Of a DNA stretch of 64,000 nucleotides, positions 43,441 to 52,278 are shown one piece after another; the stretch's first letter is position 1, and each line of letters starts with the position of its first letter. Source of the DNA: Calothrix brevissima NIES-22 (GTDB lineage Bacteria > Cyanobacteriota > Cyanobacteriia > Cyanobacteriales > Nostocaceae). The notes beneath the pieces were generated by a model, which saw nothing but the letters and a program-made list of their open reading frames with translations, was not told where the DNA came from and searched no databases. The DNA is taken from positions 4,153,083-4,217,082 of the forward strand of contig NZ_AP018207.1 in NCBI RefSeq assembly GCF_002367995.1, read 5' to 3'. A program made the position numbers and the translations under genes.

Positions 43441-44244
43441 ATGTTCAATAGTCTAACAAGTTTAGCCAATCCTACTGACGGTGATTGGGGAGAGCGTTTA
43501 CTTAACACCGTTGCTAGCAAAACAATTCGCTACTTATTTACTCACAGCGAGTCTGTAGAAGTTTTTGTCAAATGTCATCCTTCGAGTAAACTTTTGCAAG
43601 GTAGCATCGATAGTTTCAAAATGAATGGGCGTGGACTAGTCATTCGTGGAGATTTCCAAGCGGAAGAGTTATCTTTTGAGACAGATGCTGTAGTAATTGA
43701 TTTTAGTAATGTTCTGAGAGGAAAATTGACTCTCAAACAACCAACCCAAGCTATTGCCCAAGTTACTTTATCAGAAGCTGGGATTAACCAAGCTTTTCAG
43801 GCAGAACTAGTGAAAACGCGGCTACAAAATCTTTCTCTGCCTGCTTTAAGTGACATACTTGGTGGTGAGTTCGTTTCCTTTGAAGCTATTCAGTTCAAAT
43901 TGTTACCTAATAATGGGGTAAGGATTTTCGCACAAGCCGATCTCAGTAATGGTGAAATTGTGCCGATTAGCTTAAGTGCAACCATCAGCATTGAACGGCG
44001 ACGCCGCCTTGTGTTCTGTAACCCAAAGTTTGAAGTAGATACTGTGCCAGAATCTCAATGGAAAATTTCTCAAACTTTGAGCGCTGTATTAGCTGAAATT
44101 TTGGATCGGATGGTTGATTTAGATCGCTTTGATCTTGATGGCATTACTATGCGAATCAATCGCTTAGAAACTCAAGGTAAACAATTAATTTTCATTGGCT
44201 ACGCACAAATTGAACGTATTCCTAGTAGTAGTTCACCACATTAA
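43441..44244 (+). CDS. DUF2993 (LmeA-type lipid-binding) protein
   Basis: 267 residues. The alternating beta-strand pattern, with VEVFVKCHPSSKLLQGSIDS near 40 and LTEAGINQAF-like LSEAGINQAFQAEL near 114, is that of DUF2993, related to tubular lipid-binding proteins such as mycobacterial LmeA. No clear signal peptide, so the protein is probably cytoplasmic or peripherally attached, as in other cyanobacteria. GGAGG lies ahead of the ATG. Function in cyanobacteria is not known. Confidence 0.8.
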   Translation: MFNSLTSLANPTDGDWGERLLNTVASKTIRYLFTHSESVEVFVKCHPSSKLLQGSIDSFKMNGRGLVIRGDFQAEELSFETDAVVIDFSNVLRGKLTLKQPTQAIAQVTLSEAGINQAFQAELVKTRLQNLSLPALSDILGGEFVSFEAIQFKLLPNNGVRIFAQADLSNGEIVPISLSATISIERRRRLVFCNPKFEVDTVPESQWKISQTLSAVLAEILDRMVDLDRFDLDGITMRINRLETQGKQLIFIGYAQIERIPSSSSPH

Positions 44245-44407
44245 TTTTATGGCTACGTAGTCAGTACATATTGTGCTGAAGATAAGGAATCAAGTCCTTA
44301 CTACGTAATAATTTTTCCATCATTATTAATGTGGCAAAGTACTAGTAAAACATGGTGTAAAAGCCCGCAATACAATTCTTTTGACTTTTAACTTCCACAT
44401 AGGGGTG

Positions 44408-44890
44408 CTAATCCAAGAAAAACTTTCTAGAGGTGGGATTTTCTTTGAGGGATTGAATAAAATCCTTCAAACTTAATAATTTACCTGTGAAGGTGAACTT
44501 AGGGGTTCCATTTTTAGAAATGATTTTCAGATCACCATCTTGGATTTGAATTTGATTTTTAATAGTTTCCCATAGAGTATCGAAGCTATCGTCATCCTGA
44601 CAACCATTTGCTTCGAGGAACTTTTGGCGTACTTCAGTTTTGAGCGCTCTTACTTCTGCTGCTTGGGTGCGCGTCTCAAAGTGTTTAATTACATCTTCAT
44701 AGGTGCTTTCTCTAAGAATTTTGTTTTCAGCTTGAACTTGCTCTAACTGATTTTTGATAGCTTCCAATTGTGATGCTAAAGCGGCTGACTTCTGGTATTG
44801 AACTTTTAAGGCCTGCTTTGCATTAGTTAACAAGACTTTGTAATCTAGCTGGTCTTCGTTTTGAATTGGATTCGATTCCTGGTTATTCAT
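44408..44890 (-). CDS. Coiled-coil protein of unknown function
   Basis: 160 residues. Residues about 20-95 are a long heptad-containing helix (NAKQALKVQYQKSAALASQL, then AIKNQLEQVQAENKILRE). A compact C-terminal domain (FTGKLLSLKDFIQSLKENPT) follows. No signal or membrane segment. The layout recalls phage scaffold or structural proteins, but no other phage genes are near, so I leave it unassigned. It is transcribed convergently with the DUF2993 gene. Confidence 0.65.
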   Translation of the reverse strand: MNNQESNPIQNEDQLDYKVLLTNAKQALKVQYQKSAALASQLEAIKNQLEQVQAENKILRESTYEDVIKHFETRTQAAEVRALKTEVRQKFLEANGCQDDDSFDTLWETIKNQIQIQDGDLKIISKNGTPKFTFTGKLLSLKDFIQSLKENPTSRKFFLD

Positions 44891-45106
44891 AAAATAATAT
44901 AATTATTTTAATTGCTTGTATTAAGTAAATTTTATAGTTTGTTTGGACAGTTGATTAATAAAAAATGCAACTTTTCTCAATATCAGTCTATGGCTGCTTT
45001 CTATAAATGTCTGATGCTTTAAGTTTTTGTGAGTGAAAGTTAACTGCTGCACTCAGGCTGGGGAGCGATAGACTGGGCAAAGAAAGCAACTAACTTCCAT
45101 CCGATC

Positions 45107-47182
45107 ATGACTAACCGTCTTGTTGAAGCTAAGAGTCTCTATCTCCGCAAACACGCTGAAAATCCAATTGATTGGTGGCCTTGGTGTGATGAAGCACTAG
45201 GGACTGCAAAGGAAAAAAATCTCCCTATCTTTCTTTCTATTGGCTACTCTAGTTGTCACTGGTGTACTGTCATGGAAGGTGAGGCTTTTTCTGATTTGAC
45301 GATTGCTGAGTACATGAATGCTAATTTCTTACCCATCAAAGTAGATAGGGAAGAAAGACCGGATATTGATAGCATTTACATGCAAGCTTTGCAAATGATG
45401 AGCGGTCAGGGGGGATGGCCGTTAAATGTGTTTCTTTCTCCAGACGATCTAGTACCATTTTACGCTGGTACTTATTTCCCTTTAGAACCGCGTTACGGTC
45501 GTCCAGGGTTTTTACAAGTGCTGCAAGCGCTGCGGCGTTACTACGATACAGAAAAAGATGATTTGCAGCAGCGCAAAGCGGCTATGGTGGAAGCATTACT
45601 GACATCGGCGGTATTAAAAGATGGTACGGCGGCTGATGTTGCAGAACAGGAATTACTGCGTAAAGCTTGGGAAACTTGTACAGCAATACTGACGCCTAAT
45701 CAATCTGGTAATAGTTTCCCGATGATTCCTTATGGGGAATTGGTATCGCGTTTAAATAGATTTAATTTTTCTTCTCGCTATGATGGCACACAAGTTGTTA
45801 CTCAGCGAGGACTAGATTTAGCATTGGGTGGAATTTACGATCATGTGGGTGGTGGTTTTCACCGTTATACTGTTGACCCGACTTGGACAGTACCCCATTT
45901 TGAGAAAATGCTCTACGATAACGGGCAAATTGTCGAGTATTTGGCGAATTTATGGAGTGTGGGAGTACAAGAACCAGCTTTTGAAAGAGCGATCGCTAAA
46001 ACTGTACAATGGCTTAAAAGAGAAATGACTGCTCCTGAAGGTTATTTCTATGCAGCTCAAGATGCTGATAGTTTCATCGACCCCTCAGCCGCAGAACCAG
46101 AAGAAGGTGCTTTTTACGTTTGGAGTTACAGCGAACTCTCACAAATACTCGCACATGAAGAACTCGCTGAATTACAAAAGCAATTTACTATCACTCTTAG
46201 CGGTAATTTTGAAAGTCAGAATGTGTTGCAACGGCTACAAGCTGGACAACTCAGTGAAAGTGTAGAAGTTGCTCTAGATAAGCTATTTGCTGAACGCTAC
46301 GGAAATACGCCTGAATCGCTAGATACTTTCCCCCCAGCGCGTGATAATCAAGAAGCGAAAACTTATAACTGGCCGGGGCGGATTCCTTCAGTCACAGATA
46401 CAAAGATGATTGTGGCTTGGAACAGCTTGATGATTTCTGGTTTAGCTAGGGCGGCGGTTGTCTTTCAACAATTATCATATTTAGAACTTGCAGCCAAGGC
46501 GGCAAACTTTATTTTGGCGCATCAATTTGTCGATGGGCGTTTTCATCGACTCAATTACGATCAACAACCCCATATTTTAGCCCAGTCTGAAGATTACGCC
46601 TTTTTTATTAAGGCGCTGCTAGATTTACACCAAGCTTCCCTGGGAATGGGAGATATAGCTTCCGCTTCATTGTGGCAAGAAAAAGCGATCGCGCTGCAAG
46701 ATGAATTTAATGAATTTCTGTGGAGTGTAGAATTGGGTGGTTACTATAACGCCGCAATTGACGCTAGCCAAGATTTAATCGTCCGCGAACGCAGCTATGT
46801 AGATAATGCTACACCTTCAGCCAACGGAATTGCGATCGCTAATCTTGTGCGTCTTACCCTACTCACCGACAATCTGCATTATCTAGATTTAGCCGAGCAA
46901 GGTTTAAAAGCCTTCAAGACTGTTATGGCTCGTTCGCCACAAGCTTGTCCCAGTTTATTTACGGCTTTAGATTGGTATCGAAATTCAACCATTATTCGTA
47001 GTAATACTGAACAAATTAAGTCCCTAATGCCCAAATACTTGCCGACTGTAGTATTTGCAGCAGTATCAAATTTACCAGAAAACACCATAGGCTTAGTTTG
47101 CCAGGGTTTAAAATGCCTTGCACCAGCACAAAGCATTGAACAATTATGGCAACAAGTACAGCAAAGCCAGAGTAGAGGATGA
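45107..47182 (+). CDS. YyaL/SPATA20-type thioredoxin-fold protein (DUF255)
   Basis: 691 residues. The N-terminal 160 residues form the DUF255 thioredoxin-like domain with C50-H-W-C53 in SIGYSSCHWCTVMEGE. The rest is an (alpha/alpha)6 barrel like that of N-acylglucosamine epimerases (GGIYDHVGGGFHRYTVDPTW, FEKMLYDNGQ, VAWNSLMISGLARA). The family is widespread and conserved in length, but its reaction is unknown. The frame ends 58 bp before mobA, from which it is separated only by a repeat array. Confidence 0.88.
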   Translation: MTNRLVEAKSLYLRKHAENPIDWWPWCDEALGTAKEKNLPIFLSIGYSSCHWCTVMEGEAFSDLTIAEYMNANFLPIKVDREERPDIDSIYMQALQMMSGQGGWPLNVFLSPDDLVPFYAGTYFPLEPRYGRPGFLQVLQALRRYYDTEKDDLQQRKAAMVEALLTSAVLKDGTAADVAEQELLRKAWETCTAILTPNQSGNSFPMIPYGELVSRLNRFNFSSRYDGTQVVTQRGLDLALGGIYDHVGGGFHRYTVDPTWTVPHFEKMLYDNGQIVEYLANLWSVGVQEPAFERAIAKTVQWLKREMTAPEGYFYAAQDADSFIDPSAAEPEEGAFYVWSYSELSQILAHEELAELQKQFTITLSGNFESQNVLQRLQAGQLSESVEVALDKLFAERYGNTPESLDTFPPARDNQEAKTYNWPGRIPSVTDTKMIVAWNSLMISGLARAAVVFQQLSYLELAAKAANFILAHQFVDGRFHRLNYDQQPHILAQSEDYAFFIKALLDLHQASLGMGDIASASLWQEKAIALQDEFNEFLWSVELGGYYNAAIDASQDLIVRERSYVDNATPSANGIAIANLVRLTLLTDNLHYLDLAEQGLKAFKTVMARSPQACPSLFTALDWYRNSTIIRSNTEQIKSLMPKYLPTVVFAAVSNLPENTIGLVCQGLKCLAPAQSIEQLWQQVQQSQSRG

Positions 47183-47189
47183 GGGGCAG

Positions 47190-47240
47190 GGGGCAGGGAG
47201 ACAAGGGGGACAAGGGGGACAAGGGGGACAAGGAGGAAAA
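47190..47240 (+). repeat. 9-mer array (GGACAAGGG) before mobA
   Basis: About four copies of GGACAAGGG/GGACAAGGA directly ahead of the mobA ATG. The last unit supplies AAGGAGG, which can act as its ribosome site. Confidence 0.85.
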
Positions 47241-47966
47241 ATGAAAATTGTACAGACGCGATTCATCGCGTCTCTAAATAACCAACTAACAGCCATCGTT
47301 TTAGCAGGTGGACAAAGTACGCGGATGGGTGAAGATAAAGCCCTAATTCCCATACAAGGAATACCAATGCTACAGCGCGTTTGTAGCATTGCTCAAGCTT
47401 GTGCTGATACCGTTTATGTAGTCACTCCCTGGCCAGAACGCTATCAACACCTACTTTTACCAGGTTGTCAATTTATCCCAGAAACCCCCCTAGCCCCCTT
47501 GTCCCCCTTGTCCCCCTCATCCCCCTCATCCCCCTCATCCCCCTCATCCCCCTCATCCTCCCTGTCTCCCTTGTCCCCCTCATCCCCCTCATCCCCCTCA
47601 TCCCCCTCCCACGGCCCCCTAGTCGGATTCTCTCAAGGACTGGCGCAAGTACAAACCGACTGGGTGCTGTTGCTGGCTTGCGATTTGCCTAAGTTAAAGC
47701 TTGAGGTATTGCAAGAATGGATCGCTAGACTTGATACTGTGGGAGATGATGCGATCGCAGCTTTGGCTCATCATGCTAAAGGCTGGGAACCTCTGTGTGG
47801 TTTTTATCGCCGTCGCTGTTTACCGCAACTCTTAGAGTTTATCAATCAAGGGGGGCGATCGTTTCAACAATGGCTGAAGCAACATTCTGTACAAGTTCTA
47901 CCTGTCTTAGAACCAGAAATGTTATTTAACTGTAATACACCAGAAGATTTAGCTGATAATGAATAA
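47241..47966 (+). CDS. mobA: MobA, molybdenum cofactor guanylyltransferase with repeat insertion
   Basis: 241 residues from the ATG at 47241. Joins GMP to molybdopterin to give the MGD cofactor used by NarB. The nucleotide-binding motif LAGGQSTRMGEDKAL is at about 21-35. The catalytic core continues with GPLVGFSQGL and LLLACDLPKL. Between FIPETPL and GPLVGF (about residues 82-125) lies a Ser/Pro-rich run made of repeated SPSSP units, coded by CCCCCTCAT-type 9-mers (about 47490-47612). Family members usually have a short loop there. Residues 4-11 (VQTRFIAS) are coded by a dispersed 30-bp palindrome. The frame stays open through both repeats. Confidence 0.88.
   Translation: MKIVQTRFIASLNNQLTAIVLAGGQSTRMGEDKALIPIQGIPMLQRVCSIAQACADTVYVVTPWPERYQHLLLPGCQFIPETPLAPLSPLSPSSPSSPSSPSSPSSSLSPLSPSSPSSPSSPSHGPLVGFSQGLAQVQTDWVLLLACDLPKLKLEVLQEWIARLDTVGDDAIAALAHHAKGWEPLCGFYRRRCLPQLLEFINQGGRSFQQWLKQHSVQVLPVLEPEMLFNCNTPEDLADNE
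47246..47275 (+). repeat. Dispersed 30-bp palindrome inside the mobA start
   Basis: AATTGTACAGACGCGATTCA then TCGCGTCTCT, with core AGACGCGA/TCGCGTCT. Related copies lie at 23686, 28341, 41028 and 59012. Confidence 0.75.
47490..47612 (+). repeat. Intragenic 9-mer array in mobA (CCCCCTCAT)
   Basis: About 13 tandem units of CCCCCTCAT or CCCCCTTGT, in frame, encoding SPSSP-type repeats. Confidence 0.9.
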
Positions 47967-48400
47967 ACTTTATCCCAACCTTATATAAAGGTTAAAGAAC
48001 AGCTTTAAGGTAACTTAATAAATCCCCAAGATGCTTTTCTACGAAGACTTATATTTCAGTCTAAGAAGTAACATTTTTCAACACAATGTCAATAGAAAAT
48101 TAAAAATTCAGTGAATTATTGATAAAGGAGAAAATATCGCAAAAAATCTGATAATTTTTCAAAAAAATATTTTTTGGCTGTAATATTTTAGGAATTATTA
48201 CTATATATTAAATATAGGATTTCTCAATAAGCCTTGTATAGTTCCGAGCGAGTAACGCAGTCATCATCTGATTTATAGATTTTGGCTAGTGATTCTACTC
48301 GCTTTTTATTTGTAAAGAATTGTATAATATGAAAATTTGCCAGAAACCCGATCATTTTGTGCAGAGATTTTTATCTATACAATTCATCAAGGATTTTGAT
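47967..48400. other. AT-rich intergenic region before the binding lipoprotein
   Basis: No gene. It includes AT-rich Fur-like sequence at 48110-48225 (for example GATAATTTTTC and GGAATTATTACT), which could hold an iron-responsive site. No exact box is recognised. Confidence 0.4.
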
Positions 48401-49303
48401 ATGCTGCGTCGTTGGCTATTACCTATTTTCGGAGTTTTATTAACTATATTAATTACTGCTTGTAACAACGCAACTATTCAGCAGCCATCAACAAATTCAC
48501 CGATAAACCCCAACTCTCAGGAAGTAGCAAAAGCACCTGCTAAAAGAGTTGTGGCTCTCTCTTCTCTAGCAGCTGATATTATTTACCAACTCGATGCAAC
48601 AAAGCTAGTAGGGATTACTGGAAGTAGATTATTTAAAGATGATGCAAGATTTGCTAATATTCCGCGTGTAAGTGAAGGACAAACTCCACCTAATTTAGAA
48701 AAAATTATTGCGTTAAAGCCAGATTTAGTGATTGGTGCAGAAGGTTTTTCTAATCAACCTATTCAAAAACTCAAAGATTTAAAAATTCCTACTCTTCTTA
48801 CCCAAGTTAAAAATTGGGAAGCTCTAGAAAAGTTAACTCAACAATTAGCTGAGTTAATTAATGCCGATCCTCAACCTTTATTAAACCGCTACAAAGATTT
48901 TTTAGCAACTAAATCAAATCAAAGTCCTTCTACATTAGTGTTAGTAAGTCGTCAACCAATTTTAGCACCGAATAAAAATAGTTGGGCGGGGGATTTATTA
49001 GCAAAGTTTCAAGCGAAAAACTTGGTAGCTGAACTCCAAGGAACAAGCCCCATAGGTGGTTATGTAACCCTATCAGCCGAGAAAGTTTTAGAAGCAAATC
49101 CAGATATTTTAATAGTAGTTAATAATGCAGATCCGCAACTTTTAGATTCTTTAAAAAAGGAAGCGTTTTGGCAAAAACTTCAAGCTACTCAAAATAACCG
49201 AGTTTATACTTTTGATTATTATGGGCTAGTGAATCCAGGTAGTATTAATGCAATAGAAAAAACCTGTCAGCAATTAACGCAGGTTTTATCTACAAAATCA
49301 TGA
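48401..49303 (+). CDS. Siderophore/heme/cobalamin-type ABC binding lipoprotein
   Basis: 300 residues from the ATG at 48401; a TTG start at 48320 would put the signal peptide too far inside. A lipoprotein signal ends LITAC (C21). The rest is a class III binding fold (Peripla_BP_2): RVVALSSLAADIIYQLDATK, then LEKIIALKPDLVIGAEG and a long connecting helix. Family ligands are ferric siderophores, heme or vitamin B12. It stands opposite the FTR1 gene and close to other iron-related genes, so iron is the likeliest cargo. No permease or ATPase partner is adjacent. Confidence 0.8.
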   Translation: MLRRWLLPIFGVLLTILITACNNATIQQPSTNSPINPNSQEVAKAPAKRVVALSSLAADIIYQLDATKLVGITGSRLFKDDARFANIPRVSEGQTPPNLEKIIALKPDLVIGAEGFSNQPIQKLKDLKIPTLLTQVKNWEALEKLTQQLAELINADPQPLLNRYKDFLATKSNQSPSTLVLVSRQPILAPNKNSWAGDLLAKFQAKNLVAELQGTSPIGGYVTLSAEKVLEANPDILIVVNNADPQLLDSLKKEAFWQKLQATQNNRVYTFDYYGLVNPGSINAIEKTCQQLTQVLSTKS

Positions 49304-49354
49304 ATTGAGGGCTTTTTTCAGCCTTCAATCTAAAATCCAAAATCTAAAATCTAA

Positions 49355-49521
49355 AATATTAATGGTGCGTTAGCCTGCGGCGTAACACACCCTACTGAAC
49401 TGACACAAATAAAATAGTGCATTAGATGTAGGTTGGGTTGAGGCTTTGCGAAACCCAACATGAATTTCAGAAACTCAACATAGATGCTGGTGTTGGGTTT
49501 CCTTACGTCAACCCAACCTAC
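49355..49521. repeat. REP-like sequence plus GTAGGTTGGGTT palindrome, copy 5
   Basis: 49362-49394 carries GTGCGTTAGCCTGCGGCGTA and ACACACCC. 49428-49521 starts GTAGGTTGGGTTGAG and ends CAACCCAACCTAC, with repeated AACCCAACA / TGTTGGGTT inside. They fill the space between two convergent genes. Confidence 0.7.
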
Positions 49522-49576
49522 ATTTTTTTGCAAAATTTTAGCCTTGCCACGCCACTACTTATGCTTATTTTAAAAT

Positions 49577-50521
49577 TTAGGCAATGGGTTTGATATTTTT
49601 GGGCTGTGGAGAAGCACCACCAGCGATACTGCGGAAATAAGCACCGCCTACTGTTAGTAAAAATGTTAAGTAACCGACGGCTTGTACCAGGTAAAGATGT
49701 TCTCTGTAGCCAAACAAAGTTTTGAAAATCACACCAGGGAATTGTTCATCGGGTAAGATTTTATCTGTATTCCAAACCATTGGGCCTAAAATACAAGAAT
49801 GTACTTTGGTAAAGCGCTCGTAATAAAAACACAGACTTTCAGTAGCGCGACTACTCAAGGCTAGGTTGGCAACAGCTTCGTCAAAATGTTTTAAAGCCGA
49901 AACTACTAAACCAGCTACGATCAAAACTAATAAAATACCCATTACTTGAAAGAATTGGCGAATATTAATTTTGATACCCCATTTAAATAACATAACGCCA
50001 ATGGCGATCGCACTTACTAAACCACCAATAGCACCTAAAGCGGGCATAAATCCTTGTTGAAAATTAGCCGCAATAAATAAAACCGTTTCAAAACCTTCGC
50101 GAACTACTGCAATTAGAATTAAGCTAAAAACACCCCAACCTGCATTTGATTTTTGTGTCAGCGCTTCTGTAACTGCTCCCTCAACAGTAGCTTTCATCGA
50201 TTTGGCTTGTTGAGTCATCCAGATTAACATCCAGCTGAGCATGATAATCGCTAATACGCTGAAGACACCTTCGAGCATTGGCTCAACTACAGATGTGTAT
50301 TGAGGATTAATTTTGCCTAAGCCTTGAATTACCCAGCTAAAAAGTACGCCGATAAATGCACTAATAGCAATCCCAACACCAACACCAGCATATACCCAAG
50401 AATTGAGTCGAGATTGTTTGCCTTTTTTTAGTAAAGCCAGCACAATCCCAACCACAAGGGCTGCTTCTACTCCTTCTCGGAGTGTAATTACAAACGTAGG
50501 TAAGGCAGTACTAAAATCCAT
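49577..50521 (-). CDS. FTR1-family iron permease
   Basis: 314 residues from the ATG at 50521; a start nine codons upstream would lie in a repeat-adjacent stretch. Seven or so membrane segments. Both REGxE iron-binding motifs are present: REGVE at 15-19 and REGFE near 141. In fungi FTR1 works with a multicopper ferroxidase (Fet3); in E. coli EfeU works with EfeO and EfeB. Here the co-directional neighbours are a ferritin-like protein, a helix-hairpin-helix lipoprotein and a multicopper oxidase. No efeB-like peroxidase is seen. A residue run with an additional loop (AVANLALSSRATESLCFYYE) precedes the last helices. Confidence 0.92.
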   Translation of the reverse strand: MDFSTALPTFVITLREGVEAALVVGIVLALLKKGKQSRLNSWVYAGVGVGIAISAFIGVLFSWVIQGLGKINPQYTSVVEPMLEGVFSVLAIIMLSWMLIWMTQQAKSMKATVEGAVTEALTQKSNAGWGVFSLILIAVVREGFETVLFIAANFQQGFMPALGAIGGLVSAIAIGVMLFKWGIKINIRQFFQVMGILLVLIVAGLVVSALKHFDEAVANLALSSRATESLCFYYERFTKVHSCILGPMVWNTDKILPDEQFPGVIFKTLFGYREHLYLVQAVGYLTFLLTVGGAYFRSIAGGASPQPKNIKPIA

Positions 50522-50529
50522 TTTTAATA

Positions 50530-50596
50530 GTCCAACGTCAACAGTCAACAGTCAACAGTCAACAGTCAACAGTCAACAGTCAACAGTCAACAGTCA
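50530..50596 (+). repeat. STRR 7-mer array (GTCAACA), about 9 copies
   Basis: Perfect GTCAACA heptamers between the FTR1 gene and the ferritin-like gene, in the position of the FTR1 leader. Confidence 0.9.
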
Positions 50597-50636
50597 TAAT
50601 ATAGACCATTGACCATTGACCCTTGACTAATGACTA

Positions 50637-51071
50637 TTAACTAAAATCACGTAACATTTTTTTCAATTCAAGATTATGCATCTCTTCTTGACCTATCATG
50701 CCACGGGCGAACTCTTCTAAATAGATACTGGCATTGGTGACAGTTTCTAACAGAGCTTTATACAAATCCAACGCCTTTTTTTCATGGGATAAACTTTCAG
50801 CCAAAATATCTTTAACTGAATGTTGGTAACTTTCCTCCATTGGCGCAATTTTCAAGGAAGGATGGCCATCTAAACCTGTTAAAATCTCTCCTACTTGTTG
50901 AGCGTGGAGTAAAGATTCACTAGCTTGGGCTTTAAAAAAAGCCACGATGGGAATGCGGTTAGGGCCAGTCACCATCAAGGAATAATGGGTATAGCGGACT
51001 ACACCTGCTAGTTCAAATTCCATGATGGCGTTTAATAAATCGACAGTCTTTTTGTGGTCAAGCTCTTGCAT
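50637..51071 (-). CDS. Bacterioferritin/ferritin-like diiron protein
   Basis: 144 residues, a four-helix bundle of the ferritin-like superfamily. Potential metal ligands are visible as E18/E20 in AIMEFELAGVVRY, ESLLHAQQ (E and H in the second helix) and the C-terminal EEMHNLEL. This spacing is that of a bacterioferritin-type diiron site. It may store or oxidise iron delivered by the FTR1 permease whose gene follows. It is shorter than a standard 24-mer bacterioferritin (about 155-160 residues), so a Dps- or rubrerythrin-like role is possible. Confidence 0.8.
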   Translation of the reverse strand: MQELDHKKTVDLLNAIMEFELAGVVRYTHYSLMVTGPNRIPIVAFFKAQASESLLHAQQVGEILTGLDGHPSLKIAPMEESYQHSVKDILAESLSHEKKALDLYKALLETVTNASIYLEEFARGMIGQEEMHNLELKKMLRDFS

Positions 51072-51243
51072 CAGTTGTTAAGTTTAGCAAAGGTTAGGAA
51101 TGTAGAGTAATGAGAAATAAGTTAAGGATGATACTTTTTTGAAGTGTTAAAAGTTACGAAGATTTTAACTTTTAGCTCCTAACGATTTTCTCATTATTAA
51201 TTTATTTTAAACTCCTGTTTCCCTATATAGTCCAAGCCAATTA

Positions 51244-52278
51244 TTATTGTTGTGCTTGGGTGCTAGTTTTATCGATAATTTTTTGAGAGTTTTGCTCAAT
51301 AGTTTTGATCAGTTTGGTGACTTCTTCTGGGGTTTTGACTGATGTAGCAGGTGGAATAGCCGCAGGCCAAACTTTCAGTAAGTCGGTAAAACTGGCTTCA
51401 ATGGCTTTATTTGCTTCCGGGCTGGTTTGTGCTATTTGGCTAGCAATTCCTTTGTACAAGTCATCAGCGTAGACAACAAAGCCACGGGAGTCCTGATATT
51501 CAATTGCAGCAGCTATTTTACCATTAGCGATCGCAGCTCCATATTCTGAGTTAGCTGCATCTAATAAGCCGTTAATCACTTGCAGCACAAATCCAGGTTT
51601 GGAACGTTGCGCTTCTGGTAAAATCGCGATCGCGCCATCAACTGATTGCACTGAAGCGGTAAAATCAGTCTTAAGCTTAGGATTCTTGGGATTAGATTTG
51701 ACCAAATCTTGCAAACTCACCAAAGTAGTCTTAAATTCCTTGACTTTGCGCTCGTTTAGTTGCTCTTCCACATCTACATAAATCTCTTCCACCGGATGTC
51801 CAATATGAGGTTCGGCTTGTTTGGGCTGATTTTGATCCAAAAGTTCTTGGGCGACTAAAAGATGTCCTTTCATTAAGCCCAGCTTTGTCATGTAATCAAC
51901 ATCTTTGGCTTCACCTGTAAGCACAACCTCTTGCACAGTTACTGCATCTTTAATTTTGTCAAACTCTTCTTGAGTAATGACTTTCTTGCTAACTAAATCT
52001 TCTGGGCTAGCGTATGGTCGATTAGCTTGAATTTTATTGGATAATGCGGGAACACCTAACTGTGCCTCAAATTTATCCAATTCCGACAAAATCGCAGTAT
52101 TGATGTTAATTTTCGCTTTACTACCGTGATTGCTGTGAGTTGTTGTTTCAGCCACCTGAGCGCTAGAGTTAGCAGATGGTGTAGCGGGATTTTCTGCTGT
52201 GGGTGTACTGTTACAGGAACTTAAACTAACAATGGCAGCAGCAGCAACAGCGAGACAGATATAGCGATATTTTATCAT
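51244..52278 (-). CDS. Lipoprotein with helix-hairpin-helix and helical EfeO-like domain
   Basis: 344 residues from the ATG at 52278. A lipoprotein signal ends SLSSC (C22), then a Thr/Ser/Asn linker, then a ComEA-type helix-hairpin-helix segment at about 58-105 (KININTAILSELDKFEAQLG, then RPYASPEDLVSKKVI). The remaining 220 residues are helical, with HIGHPVEEIYVDVEEQL near 155-171, a His/Glu cluster able to bind metal. Family and position beside FTR1 suggest a periplasmic iron-handling protein equivalent to EfeO. That is inference, as I do not see the classical M75 peptidase HxxE context clearly. Confidence 0.7.
   Translation of the reverse strand: MIKYRYICLAVAAAAIVSLSSCNSTPTAENPATPSANSSAQVAETTTHSNHGSKAKININTAILSELDKFEAQLGVPALSNKIQANRPYASPEDLVSKKVITQEEFDKIKDAVTVQEVVLTGEAKDVDYMTKLGLMKGHLLVAQELLDQNQPKQAEPHIGHPVEEIYVDVEEQLNERKVKEFKTTLVSLQDLVKSNPKNPKLKTDFTASVQSVDGAIAILPEAQRSKPGFVLQVINGLLDAANSEYGAAIANGKIAAAIEYQDSRGFVVYADDLYKGIASQIAQTSPEANKAIEASFTDLLKVWPAAIPPATSVKTPEEVTKLIKTIEQNSQKIIDKTSTQAQQ

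Noticed and set aside
44408-44890. Prophage remnant, because of the scaffold-like coiled coil
   Set aside because: No integrase, capsid, terminase or attachment sites are nearby.
47016-47692. Frames of Pro/Leu/Ile repeats on both strands over the mobA region
   Set aside because: They are by-products of the 9-mer arrays read in other frames.
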